Of a stretch of DNA of 64,000 nucleotides, positions 1 through 11,221 are shown one piece after another. Below the pieces are notes generated by a model. It saw only the letters and a list, made by a program, of their open reading frames with translations, did not search any database and was not told the origin of the DNA. The stretch is taken from assembly GCA_001986395.2 (NCBI GenBank), contig MQVO02000054.1, positions 49,625 through 113,624 of the forward strand. Direction: 5' to 3'. Both the position numbers and the translations under genes were made by a program. Origin of the DNA: Irpex lacteus (taxonomy: Eukaryota; Basidiomycota; Agaricomycetes; Polyporales; Irpicaceae). Numbering within the stretch: position 1 is the first letter of the stretch; each line of letters begins with the position of its first letter.

Positions 1-141
1 GGTTGACAAGAACAGCTGTATCCAGTGCGTAAACGAGTATAGTAGCATATATACTTCGTTGAATGCTCACTCACTTCTCCATCCGCAATTCGCACTACTG
101 TTTGCAGTAAATACTACTCGGCCCATACAACAGACATCGAC

Positions 142-2408
142 ATGTCCAAGCCTCGTAGTAACTCGCGTCAGAAATCTGCTCGGACCGTCACCTTCTCTCA
201 AGATTCGTAAGTTCTCACGATTTCGTTCCTAATCGCACTAACGAGTTTGCAACAGTAAGCAGGAAAAGAAGGAAGATGACAATGTCAGTCAAACAGCAGA
301 GTCTGACGCAGGAAAACCGGAGTCTGTCGCGAGCACGCAGCATTCGGCCTCCAAGTAAAGACTCCCCAGGCATCCCGCTGTACACACTGCTAACATTCTC
401 TTTGAAGGTTCGCGAAGATAGAGAAGCATCCGATAGATCGCGAAGCTTCAATTTCTTCTTGGCTATTGGACCGCTACGCCATTTCTGTCCCAGTTATGGA
501 ATTCGAAGAAGAGAAGCTGGACCCCAGCGTCCCCTGGTTCAATGAGAGGGCTTTCGTCAATGAACAAGTCAAGCATTACAACGCCATGACCGAATTCCGG
601 TGGCCCGAAAGTTGGACTGAAGAGGTGTGGTTTCAGATATCTTCGCTCAGGCTGTCGCTGCATCAACTGTATCTTATTGACAATGCACGTGCAGAAACAT
701 TTGCCTTATGTGCACGAAGCGTATCAGCCTTTACGCAAACAGTTGTGGGAAAGCTACGTCGAAATCAAGGATAGCGAGTGGATGAAAAAGACAGCACCAT
801 TGGATGAAGCTTTTGTGCCGATCCTTGAGCGACACTTTCAAGCGTTCCTAAAGGAAGTAGCAAGCGCTGCTAGTGGGACACTCCCCGGGTATTATGAGCC
901 CAACGAGGCGGAGGGTCGGCAGAATTGGGACAATCTCATGAAACTGTTCTTCACCGAGGGCGATGAGATAGTCTCACCATACGTATTGTAAGGTTTCAAT
1001 TCAGAAACTTTATTGTAACCACAATTCATTTTATGTTTGAAGGCCCGAGCGGGAGATTGTCCTTCCTAAAAATGCCCTCTTTCAAGATCTATCCGGTACC
1101 GAAGATCAGGCAGCCGTGGCCGATGCGTTAAACGCGCGGATTCTCAACTGGATCAATCAGTGTCATCGTATTGTGGCCCGGACATTGTCAAAGGGGGACA
1201 TCCGGGAAGTAAGGAAACAAGCTGAAGACGGTTCCAAAGTGGCGATGGAAACTGCGAACCGCGTCCTGGACATGATCGATAATTCTGAGTTGTTCAGCAA
1301 GGCACGAGACCGGAGCCGTGCAGAACCAGACAAAGGAAAGTGCGACGCAGTCTTATGTATACCTACGGGAATCCCTTTGCCGCCGCGGCGAAAACGTCCT
1401 CGCGGATCTTGGATGGTTATACTATCTGAGCGGCCTGGCGTAGACAACAGCGATGCCCCTGCCGAAAAAAGCGCGAACGAAAAGCACAAGCAAGAACCAC
1501 CGAAGAAGGGAGCGAAAGAGAAGAAACCCGACACCCCTGGACAATTGGCCTACAGGAAGGCAGTGAATGCCGAGTCTCAGAACAATCCTCTTAAAACGCC
1601 GTCTACGCATAAGGACGATGGGCTAGGTGTTGACTATACGGTCAACAAAACCCCGAACAGACCGGGAATCGACCCTGGAAAGCTCCAGATGGTGACGATG
1701 TTTGTCGAAAATAAGAAGTACAGCCATACATCATCACTAGATGCAATCAACCAAGGTCGCATGTATTGCGTAGGAGGTGCTATTTTTCACGCATCCGCTC
1801 TCGATCTCCATGGGGCGCTCGGCTCAGTGTTCAATCTATGCACTACGGGAGCGCTAGGAACACTTATCATGGCCAGCGTGAAACCTGACATCTCAGGAGA
1901 AGACATCGAGAAACCGCCCGCATTTGGAGGACGGGTAAGTTTGTTATCCTCGACGAAGGTTTAATGGGTTGTGTGCTAATTTCGTGAACCGCAGACTGTT
2001 TATCTATTCGAGCGTAACGTCCGCAAGTTCAGCATTATCAACGTCATGCAGACTTTCCACTTTATAACGATCATGCTTCGCCTCAGGGCACGAGCCATGG
2101 AAGTATTAGAATACTTCCTCAAATACCGGGCAGATGATTTCGAAGAAAACCTTGCGAAGCAAGAATCGGGTATAACTCGCTGGCCTATGCCGCCTAAGAA
2201 ACGGAAGTCGAGCAAAAAGGCAGATAACGCAGAGTCGGCCGCTGATCAGACGAAGGGCGACTCGGAGGGTGTGGGTCCTACCGCTGGCCAGGCAGAAGGC
2301 AGCGGTGCAGATCCTGCCAGTGGCCAGGCAGAAGAAGGCGGCACAGACATCGGAGCAATCACGACAAAGATCGACGAGTTGAACATCGAAGGCCCATCTG
2401 GCGTCTGA
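142..2408 (+). CDS. Hypothetical protein, six exons, 659 aa
   Basis: I do not recognise this protein. The exon model is 142-206, 256-354, 408-624, 695-987, 1043-1934 and 1995-2408. Every junction has GT..AG ends and the phases add up to one 659-residue frame. The start is the ATG at 142 (MSKPRSNSRQKSA...). The N-terminal third is rich in charged residues and Trp/Tyr (e.g. WLLDRYAISVPVMEF). The middle holds a Lys/Glu-rich linker at roughly residues 335-385. The stretch around residues 440-520 (SLDAINQGRMYCVGG and a Gly/Ala/Leu run) is the best-ordered part. The C-terminus has a basic PPKKRKSSKK stretch like a nuclear localisation signal, then imperfect Gly/Gln/Ala/Glu repeats (GQAEGSGADP, GQAEEGGTD). 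The N-terminal half faintly resembles the region before the kinase domain in fungal FunK1-type proteins, but no VAIK, HRD or DFG motif is present, so no kinase is claimed. The gene is sure; the function is unknown. Confidence 0.75.
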
Positions 2409-3966
2409 TCCGGAGCAGCCCTTCAAAGTCCACTCCGCCGTCTGCGTTCAAGTCTCAAAGTTCTCATGTCGTTCAAGATGTATTAGTAACCGTCGACATT
2501 CGTCGTGTCCCAGGGCTCAATGATGATGTCCTTTGTTGTATTTGTGTCACACTCATGTATTTTTTAGCTGTGCCGTCATCATGATGAAGGGCTCTTTTCG
2601 TAACTGTACTATGACCCTGTATTTTTAGCAAGCAACGTGTATCTTTAGTCCGATCCCAACTACCGCTGGATCCAGGGGTCCGCGTTCATTTGCATTAGCT
2701 TAATCGTCCTATGGCATACTATGACATGCTATTGGTAGTACGTACGATCGTTGCCGGATTTCTTACTACCTGTACGAATAAGTCGGCGCACACCTACCGA
2801 CCTCCGAGTCGTAAACCCACATCTGTACTATGTACTCGTACTTGACAAGGACATCTCCAAATTACAACGAGATGGACGAATTCCGCATTTACTGAAGCCC
2901 GTCGGGAGCGGGGCTAGCACTGTCGTCTCTGTAACTTGTTGCAATCTGAGGAGAACGTTTGCCAGTGCGTTAGTCTCTGTACGGCACACAAATAGTGTAT
3001 GATATAGTCCAACATACCCACTAAAGTCCGTAAGTAGTTGATAAGACACGTCTATAACGCACTCCGCCGAGCGTCCGTAGTAGCGAGAGGTATTTCCCGA
3101 TTAGGCAGGTGCCCGCAACTCAACGCCAGACGAGGACAGTAACCGAAGGTGGCGTCTACATGCTCGCTCGCCGTCTTTGACAATAAATCTCAATTTTAGC
3201 ACCTGGAACAGCTCTCAACGTGTTATGGCGGACATTATATCCATGGAAAAATGAAACTCAGTACTTGCTCACGCCCGGGCCATGTCACGGTGTAACATGT
3301 AGTCGAAGACGACGTTGTCAAAGTTATTGGCCAGCGCGCAATGACATGAAGACATGAAGACGAGCGGTGTCAATTTCAATGGCAGAGTACGTTGAATCTT
3401 GAGAAAGTAATCGGCGTACTCTGATCGGTGGCCTACGGAACGGGGCGTCGACACGGTTCATCACCCTGAGTTCCTCGGATTGTAGCACTGGGTCGCTCGA
3501 GTTTGCGAGGTATGTCCGCCGTCGGGCTCGTCATTTCGGCATGAGGATCATCGCGCTCCTCCCAAGAGGATCATCGAGCGTCGAGCGAGGAACACGCTGA
3601 AAGCCTAAGCGCGGGCTCAAGTCCGAGTCGGCTGATGTATGAACGAGAAAGATGTATGAACGAGAAAGATGTATGAACGAGAGTGACTGAACGGAGGATA
3701 AGTAATAAAATAGTGGATTTCGATTTCGTTAGACGAGGTATGCGTGACATGACGTGTATACTGTAGCGTCGAGAGAGAGAAAGAGAGTCGAGAAACGAAA
3801 TTATTTGGTTGATTGAGAGAGAGAAATCTAGAGTAAAGAGACAAGATTGTTGAAGTTGAAAGCCGACGCTCTTCGACATCATGACCCGGAAAGTTTGAAA
3901 GAGCGGTGTCCGACGTCCGAGTACCCTTGACCAAACCTCCGAGTCTTCCGAATTGAAAAGTGGCAC
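2409..3966. other. Intergenic region between convergent gene ends
   Basis: This region lies between the 3' ends of the hypothetical gene and RAD7. Only short open frames occur, none with splice signals or recognisable domains. A short 17-bp tandem repeat lies near 3634. Confidence 0.5.
3634..3684. repeat. 17-bp tandem repeat, three copies
   Basis: The unit GATGTATGAACGAGAAA is repeated with a 17-bp period, starting at 3634, 3651 and 3668; the last copy diverges at its end. It lies in non-coding DNA downstream of RAD7. Confidence 0.8.
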
Positions 3967-6279
3967 CTAGATAGCGTGCGCCTCTACACCTTGTAGTGAC
4001 ACGCCTCTCTACAAAAAATGCATACCAGTCAGTAACAACACTACAAAGAACTCGACGATAAAACCCGTACCTTCCTAGGACACCCACCCCCAACCCTCTG
4101 ACACCCCCACACCCTAACATCCCTCAACCCCCCACACCCCTCCATCAACCCTCTCACAACAAAATCATCAACCTCCCTACACCACCCCACATCCACCCTC
4201 TCCAACCCTTTCGCCTTCTCTCCAATCATCATTAACGAAGAGTGGGAAGTCGAGCGCCAGGAGTTTATGGAGAGGTGTGTGAGGGTGCTGCCGGAGTGGG
4301 TGAGGAGGGATAGGAGGGAGAGGGTTGAGAGGGAGGGGTTGCGGGATAGGGAGATGGTGGTTAGGGGTGGGTTTGGGGTCCAGTTTTCGGGGGTTTCTTG
4401 GTTGTCGCCGTCGCCGTCGGAAGAGGAGGAGGAAGAGGAGGAAGAAGAAGAAGAGGGACCCTCCGCCCAAGTATCAAAAAACCTCGCCACACCCACATCA
4501 CTAACCTCCCCCACCCCCTCAAGCACCAACTCCCCCAGCCTCCTAACGTACCTCCTAACACCCCTCATCAAAAACGCATCGTCCACACCCGTGTTCCCCG
4601 ACAAGTTCAGATGCTCCAGCCCCCCGCCCACCGCCTTCATAAGCTGTACGAGCGACTCGGAGGAGAGGGCGTCGGGGATGCCGGGGTGCGAGAGGTCTAG
4701 GTATGTTAGGTGGCGGAGGGTGGCGAGGGGGAGGAGGAATGATTCAGACATGAGCCCGATCTCTTTGAGGCGCAGTTCGCGCAGGTTAGGGCAGTGAGAG
4801 ACGAGAGACTCGACGCAGGAGAGGTCGAACCGTGGGCTCTGCGTAACCAAGAACCCCTCCAACCCTCTATGAGCCTCAAAGAATTTACACCAAGCCTCCG
4901 GGTGGACGAGGAACGGGCCTAGGAGCTCGAGGCGTTTGAGGTGCGGGAGGGTGTGTGGGGTGGACCAGGAGAGTAGGACGGAGGAGGTTAGGCGGCCGCA
5001 GAAGTCTAGCCTGAGGGAGACGAGGGAGGGGTTGAGGAGGGGGAGGGGGGTTAGTGCTGGTGGGGTTAGATCTGGTTGATGCGTCAACAATAAACATGGT
5101 GTGTAGCGTGTGTTAGGGGTGCACGTACTGGTTGCGTCGTAGAGCGTGAGGGTGGTGTTGGCGACGTCGTATAGGAGTTTCACGTTATCGCTCGTCCTGT
5201 TCCACACACACACATCATCAGCACACCATCTCACACTACCACACTCTTCCTCATTACAGCTAAAAAATAACACTCACAAACTGCGATCCCTCGCAATAGC
5301 CTTCGCGATCCTCTCCAAATTCACACTCCCCACCTCTCCCAGCGCCTCCACATCATCAATACACCGACTCACAATCCCCACGCACAGCGACGCCAAACTC
5401 GCTATCCTTCTCTCCTCGAAATTCGTGATGCTTCTCTTGTCGGCGGTCTTGCGTTTGCGGGGTGCAAGGGGCTTTTTGAAGGGGTTGGAGGAGGAGGAGG
5501 AGGAGGAGGAGGATTTGAAGCAGGGGTGGCAGAGGTAGCCGGGGGGTGGGGTTGACGGTTGTGTGTATTTCGTCTGGGAAGAAAGGGGGATGGGTGAGTG
5601 AGTGGGTGGGTGGGTGGAGGGGGAAGGGGGGAGAGGAAGAGGGCTTACGACGGTGAATTGCTTGCCACATTTCGCACAGGTACAGAACCCGCCGTTCGGA
5701 GGGCGCGTCTCGTCCTTCCACATCTTCGACAGCGCAGTATACGCATCCTCATCTTCCCCATCGCTATAATCATCATCGTCACCACCTTTCTTGCCCTTCT
5801 TCTTGCAGCAGCGGCTTTCTTGGCGGCGGCCTTTTGCTTGGCCTCTTGGGCTTTTGTGAGCTTACGCTTCTTGGCAGGAGGTGGCTTCTCGGTGTCTGTG
5901 TCGTCGAGGTTGTCGGAGGCGTACTCCTTTTCCTACGTAGCGACGTGTGAATCGGGATGGCGGTGAGAGTGGTGGAGAACGTACCTCTTCCTGCGCTGGC
6001 CGGTCGTTCTCGCCTTCAGCGGCCTGACTTTCGGTGCTTGGACCCGCAACAGGCTGCTCGACCTCTCTCGTGCGCACACGACGAGCGATAGTCGTCGGAG
6101 TGATGCCCGACTCCTACGTTCATAGGTGAGCACAACGTCTAAACGAATATGCAATACCGTACCCTGAGGAACTCTGTGAGAGCCGAGGTGGGACCCCGGA
6201 CGTTGTTGTTGCGTCTGCTCATGTCGTGGTTGTGGTCGAAAATGCGAACACGCTGGCGCGACAGCCGAGCGCGACTCAT
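3967..6279 (-). CDS. RAD7: DNA repair protein RAD7 (apparent frameshift in exon 3)
   Basis: Homolog of fungal Rad7, the leucine-rich-repeat partner of Rad16 in global-genome nucleotide excision repair. Exons, read right to left: 6279-6163, 6113-5985, 5932-5649, 5573-5278, 5196-5129, 5071-4071, 4008-3967. Diagnostic parts are the N-terminal RGPTSALTEFLRESGI, a zinc-binding CxxC pair (CAKCGKQFT, then LCHPC), LYDVANTTLTLYDATN, a run of LRRs, the C-terminal VGWCREVDDFVV, and a last 14-codon exon giving RGVSLQGVEAHAI. Exon 3 is 284 nt although both its borders are phase 0. The Lys/Ala-rich frame (KLTKAQEAKQKAAAKKAAA) and the next conserved frame (KKKGKKGGDDDDYSDGEDED) are offset by one base near 5810. 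Correcting one base gives about 645 aa. A 47-nt intron starting at the GTAAGC in this stretch could also restore the frame, but it would remove conserved sequence and has a poor acceptor. The start could also be the Met at 6222. Poly-Ser tracts sit at two places. Confidence 0.85.
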
Positions 6280-8396
6280 TAGCAGCCAAACAGGAACAAA
6301 CAGAGATCTATTGAGACACGATCATGTGACGTTTGTCTTTGCGTGACGGTTCGTCACAGCCACGTTATACAAAAGACAGAGTACAAAAGCAACGGTATCA
6401 ATGGTCTTTGTGTACAATAAACACTCGAGCAATAGGTAGAGTACGCTGAGATCGCTGTGTGGTGGCTAATGAACGCGGTATTTGCTTGTGTTGACGCGTT
6501 TCCACGTCACATGGCGATAACCGCTGGCCCAGGGACGGTCCGTTGGCAGTCACACTCACTCATTTCACTCGAAAGGGCCGCCCACGGCGGCGTCAGGTCT
6601 TGCTCCCGCTTCATGCATCATGTATTGTACATTGCATTTATACACCGACATTCTTATTGAAAGTACTGTATACGAGGAACGGCAAATTCGACGCAAATTA
6701 CTACGCAGTAGGTATAGATTCTAATGACTCTGGGTGACGGTGTTCTGTACCGATTCATATAGACGTTAGTTACGTTGTAGTGTCGCATGCACAAATGACG
6801 TACAGGTACGGCGACGTTTCTTCGACGAAGAATGACCGGTGACCTGCAGTGGTGTAAGGGGAAGTATCTGCATGCGCACGTTTTTTGGGACTCCGGAGGG
6901 GGCCGTAGATCCTGAGCCCCGAAGGTTGAACTTGTCTACTCTATCTCCAGGAGACTAGAGGGCCGCGCTGCGTGGAGTATTACTCGAATCTCGACGATAT
7001 CAGCGACGATTCAGCGTACTAGTAGTAGCCCATCACGAAAATAAACGGATTCAGAGCAAACTATATCATTGTTTAGCAGTCAGACCATAGTATCGCAGTC
7101 ATCAACTAACCAGAACTGGCCTTGATATTGGTTCCCTAGGGTGCTCATCGAGTGGACACGCGTGATAAAGTCTGCCACTGTGCGATGAAGTGATAAGCGT
7201 TTTCCACCGTGCGAGAGATTATCACCCCTTTTCATCTATGAGAAAGCTTGCATTGACGAGATCTGTGTTGCGACCGCCTGGCTACATATTGCTTGCGTTA
7301 TTGATTATTAGGTGCTTCACGACACCAACGAAAACACTGGAAAAATTATATATCATGTTAAGCCGAGGAGAGAAACAGACGTAGCTACAAGAGTATATGC
7401 TACCTAACCGCAAATAGTGTGACGCACCAAAAGATGCAGCATATGACGCGTGGAACGAAGGCAAAGATGTACGGCCTTCAAAGCTTCAGTGATACACAGC
7501 ATCTATATCTATACGATGCATGTAAGTGGCCATGATAAACAAACTGACTTACCAGTACCTGTTTGGTTCTTCTGCGAAAGTCTTAAACGTGCTGCGCGAG
7601 CACGCCAGCGCTGTGCCAGTATCGACGTCCTCTGGCCCACGCCGCTATACCCTACAGCATTGATTAGATCGCCACAGGAAGGTATGAGAGGGACGAGCTG
7701 GCTCACACGGTACTGACTAAGATATATAGCTCTGGGAATGACCCCACCGCCCGCTATAAGTGTAGACAGCTACTTACGAGCATAGTCAGAAGGTATAGAA
7801 TTAATGCTGTATTGCGCGCTGTACTCGCCAATCAATAAAGCTGCCAAAAATACAAGTAGTAAGACTGTAAGTAGCGCATATAATGATGGGGCAGAATGCC
7901 CGCTCGGTGTGGACATACGAAAGTCCGCTCTTGTATAGCAGCTGACACTCCCTCCGTGCTGAGGTATTAAGACGGCTACCTTCGCAAGCCGTCACCCAAA
8001 GCAGCTATACGGGATTAAAGTGATTCACGTACCGGACCACAATCATTTATTCGCAGTGTTCCATCTGAGTCGTCGCAGAACGACGCATATATCCTTGATT
8101 GTAATCTTTTGAGTAGGCGGGCCTGCCATTTTAGATCGCTAGCATCGAGGTATACACGAATAGCAATAGATGGACGAAATAGTGACAGGAGGCAGGACGC
8201 AAGGACGAAGGAAAAGGGTTAAACAATGACGCAGCTGGCGCTGACTAAGCATATAAGCGCCAACGTAGACGCGTATCGTTATCCAAAGTGTGAAGCTTGC
8301 TCAAGAGCAAGAACACTCACCCACTCATTGCACACTCCCACCCACGCTCCTTGCATCCTCGCCTCCAAATCACCACCAACAATAATTGATACAGAA
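6280..8396. other. Long intergenic region upstream of two divergent genes
   Basis: This 2.1 kb region separates the start of RAD7 (-) from that of the membrane-anchored gene (+). It must hold both promoters. Apart from one weak small-gene candidate at 7553-7916 (-), I see no supported coding sequence, RNA gene or transposon in it. Confidence 0.5.
7553..7916 (-). CDS. Possible small protein with an N-terminal membrane segment
   Basis: Weak candidate. From the ATG at 7916 an exon runs to 7778 (139 nt, phase 1). It encodes MSTPSGHSAPSLYALLTVLL and a further hydrophobic stretch, which is a good transmembrane or signal-anchor segment. A GTAAGT donor and a TATAG acceptor join it to a second open exon, 7753-7553, containing LVPLIPSCGDLINAVGYSG and an Arg-rich tail before another GTAAGT donor. 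The 3' end is not resolved and no homology is recognised. The first-exon length and phase equal those of the cysteine-peptide gene at 17528, but no cysteine core follows, so a relationship is not claimed. Confidence 0.25.
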
Positions 8397-9801
8397 ATGG
8401 GCTCAGTCGTGTCGATCCCAACAGCCCTCTCTGTCGTGCTCATCACAGGCGGCATCGTCTACGGCTTCCTCGAGAAACGTCCGCCCCCGCCAGCGTGGAA
8501 CGCGCCTTCGTTCGTCACTGGCACTGACTCTTCTGCTGCTAACAACGAAAAGGAGAAGAAGAAGGGGAAGAAGAAGAAAGGTGGGAAGGCAGAGAGCAAG
8601 GAACAGACGACGAGTACGCCGAACGTGGTGTCGTTCCCAGCTGTCGTACCCGGTGCATTCGAATCCGCACCCGCAACACCACCAGAACCAGCCACCACAA
8701 CCAAGCCCAAATCCAAGAAGAAGAAAACCAAGAAGTCTACTACGAGTGCAGCTGGTAGTGGAAGTCGCACAATCCCGGTGGACCAGCAGTCAGAGTCATC
8801 AGCGACAGCGCCCGAATCCTCTGTCTCGAGGGCGCGGAAGAGTACGGGTGATGCTGATGGGGCGTGGACGCGTGTTGAGACTAAGAAGCGAGTGAATACG
8901 AGTGCGAATGGGAGTGCGAACGGGAATGGGAAGGGTAGTGGTGAGGCGGGTGTCACTACAGCGACTTCCTCGGTGGCTGAAGACTCACCAGAGGAGGGCA
9001 AGAAGGAAGGCGGGAGTGAGAATAGGCGTACGCTGGCGGAGAAGCTACTCCCTAAGGCTCGTAAGACTGGTGTTGAAGAGTACGTTCCTCTCCCACTTCT
9101 CCTCCACACTTCCCCTCTTCATCCTCACACATAACTGGCGTGTATGCTAACTTGAACTTGAACGTGACGTGTGTAGTATGCTCCAAACCCCCGACACACA
9201 CTCCCTCTCGCGCGTCCTCCGCGTCACGCCCCGCGCAGACGAACACCCCGCCGCTGGGTTCTCGTGGGGTGACTACGAGGATGTGGATCCTTCCTCTTCT
9301 GCTCCTTCTGGGGCTCCGGCTTCTCATACACCACCAGTAGACGACGTGGAAGGTGAACGGGAGGAGGTTGGGAATGGGGAGAGGGAGAGACAAGAGGAAG
9401 ACGACGGGTGGGTAACAAAAAGCTCCAAGCGGCCAACACGTACGTCCCCCCTCCCTGCCTAACCCACCACCTACCACCCTTACATCCCCCATACTCACCT
9501 CACCCTCTCCCTCCCATTTTTAGGCCCCAAACCCACATCCACCATTCCCTCCTCTCAATCCACCCCCTCCACAGCACTTGACGCACTAACAAAAAAACAA
9601 CGCCAAAACGCCGCCAAACGCGCCTCTCAAAAATCCGCCAAGGCACTCGCAGAAGCCGAGCGGCTGGCTGCTCTCTCCAAACACAAGCGGGAGTTGGAGC
9701 AACTCAGGATTAAGGAGCAGGCGGTGAGTGGAGGAAGTGGAAGGGAGGGTGCGGGTATGAGTTCGTTTGTGAATGGGAAGGGACAGCTTGTGTGGGACTG
9801 A
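8397..9801 (+). CDS. Membrane-anchored low-complexity protein, 407 aa
   Basis: Three exons, 8397-9079, 9177-9439 and 9524-9801, give 407 residues. The N-terminus MGSVVSIPTALSVVLITGG is followed by IVYGFLEKRPPPP. This is one transmembrane segment (about residues 5-24) with no cleavable signal sequence, so the bulk is probably cytosolic. The body is Lys-rich (EKKKGKKKKGGK, KSKKKKTKKS) and then Ser/Thr/Gly-rich. A short ordered stretch (SLSRVLRVTPRADEHPAAGFSWGDYEDVD) spans exon 2. The C-terminus is a charged helix, with a TKKQRQNAAKRASQKSAKAL run and then ERLAALSKHKRELEQLRIKE, probably a coiled coil. It ends in a short GKGQLVWD tail. Gene structure and reading frame are convincing. It resembles conserved basidiomycete proteins of unknown function, and I assign none. 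Confidence 0.8.
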
Positions 9802-10079
9802 TGTATCTACACCCTCTGACTTGAGACTCGGAGTTGACTTGGGTGGTGACCAGGGGAGGGGGGAGTTTGTATCTATGCTTAATATCGATATCCCTTATCC
9901 TTCTTCTTTTCTTTGTTCTGTTCATTTCTTTCTTCCGTTTTGCTAGTATATCCAAGTTCTTTGCTACATAGTATATCCAAGTTTCGGACGTTCCATTCGT
10001 TAATACTACATACCCGATATTTTCTTTCGAATTCGGTACGGAATGGGTGAACATGGGTACGTCGCAGCTCAGCTAGTAA
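9802..10079. other. Intergenic, nothing recognised
   Basis: 3' flank of the membrane-anchored gene with T-rich tracts. No supported feature is seen. Confidence 0.5.
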
Positions 10080-11215
10080 GACCCTATCTGTGCACGGATC
10101 GGACATGTACCCGGAACGCCTCCAACTTGAAGTACTACAAGACGTTCATAACTCTCTGCACACGTCTTCCACCACACCTCATCAGGCAGGCAGGCTGTTT
10201 TTCCTCCTGCACATCTCGATGCAGATCTTTTCGAAATCGTCGTCGTCTGAGTCCGAGTACCAGTCCGAGTTTGAGTACCAGCCATCAACGTTCAACATCA
10301 CAGCCTGAGTATGGCTCAGAGTCAAAGACGCTACTCCAGTACTGCAGCGACAGATGTCGGAGACGTTCGCTCTGGGTGGTGTGCGCGTCTCCCTCCGGGG
10401 TCTCCCTGATGAACCAGGCCTATAATGTCTATCAGTCTTGGACGGCTAGCTCCAGGAGTAGGCGATGTCGGTAGGTGTCACTGTGAACGGTTTCAAGCGA
10501 GATCTGATGTTGGCGGGAGCGTAACGACTCCGTAGCAAACTCTCTACCTGCGTGCGCGAAACGTAGGATTAGCACAAGTTTCGCACGGGGTATGATGCAA
10601 TGTAGTGACGTACGAAGAGAACAGTCTCTTGCTGCTGACGCTTCGTCCCAGGTTGGATTGAACGAAGTCCCAGTGAAGTCTCGGTATGCAGCTCGACGAG
10701 AGTGTCTCGCATTATACAGCACCTTGCTCATGCCTTCGAGGTCGACGATGCTAAAGCCGAGAGACGTCAAGTTCCGGAATGCGTGGTCCCGGAAAAGGAG
10801 GTCGGTGTGAAGAGGGAGAACGCTGCCGAGCTCGATAGGCCTGAGCGACGAACGTTTCCAGTGCGTCGCGAGCGGGCGGAAAGATGCCTTCGACGCGTCT
10901 TCGTTTTTGTATTCCTGGCATCGAGACGCAGTTGGCTGATGTAAGAGAACAAAGCTAGGAGCTGCGCAATCTGCTCCCAGGGCTAACAGATATCTGCAGC
11001 AATTCTAATTGAAAACGACGTTGTTCAAGGTTAAGTAGTGTGCCAGGGCTGCTGCGTCGTATCGTTTGGATGAGGCAGCGATATACACGTCAAGTTGAGG
11101 GAGCAGTTCGAGGAATCGGGAGATGATAAGGATGTCCAGCTCTGCTTTGTAGAATGTCAGTCTCGGCGTGTTACCGGGATCAACAAGTAAACCTAGAGTC
11201 TCGCGGCCACCGCAC
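10080..11215 (-). pseudogene. Decayed F-box family gene
   Basis: A degraded copy of the F-box gene at 13174-14594, in the same orientation. Matching blocks in order, in different frames, are TPRLTFYKAELDILIISRFL (compare LIQRLILHEVQLDILVVVQFL), FSYISQLRLDARN (FSEIRQLCMDCR), IELGSVLPLHTDLLFRDHAF (VDLGSVMPPHLNLLFQRNAF), GREFATESLR (GRQFVTNTLR), IIGLVHQGDPGG (IIGLVHPGGTHN) and LPDEVWWK (EVLWWQDD). The F-box itself is not found, stops and frameshifts are frequent, and the order matches one ancestral gene. Decay is clearly older than in the neighbouring copy at 11222-12646. Confidence 0.7.
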
Positions 11216-11221
11216 TCAGGC

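Noticed and set aside
142..2408. FunK1-type protein kinase
   Set aside because: The N-terminal half is vaguely similar, but no kinase motifs (VAIK, HRD, DFG) are found in any exon.
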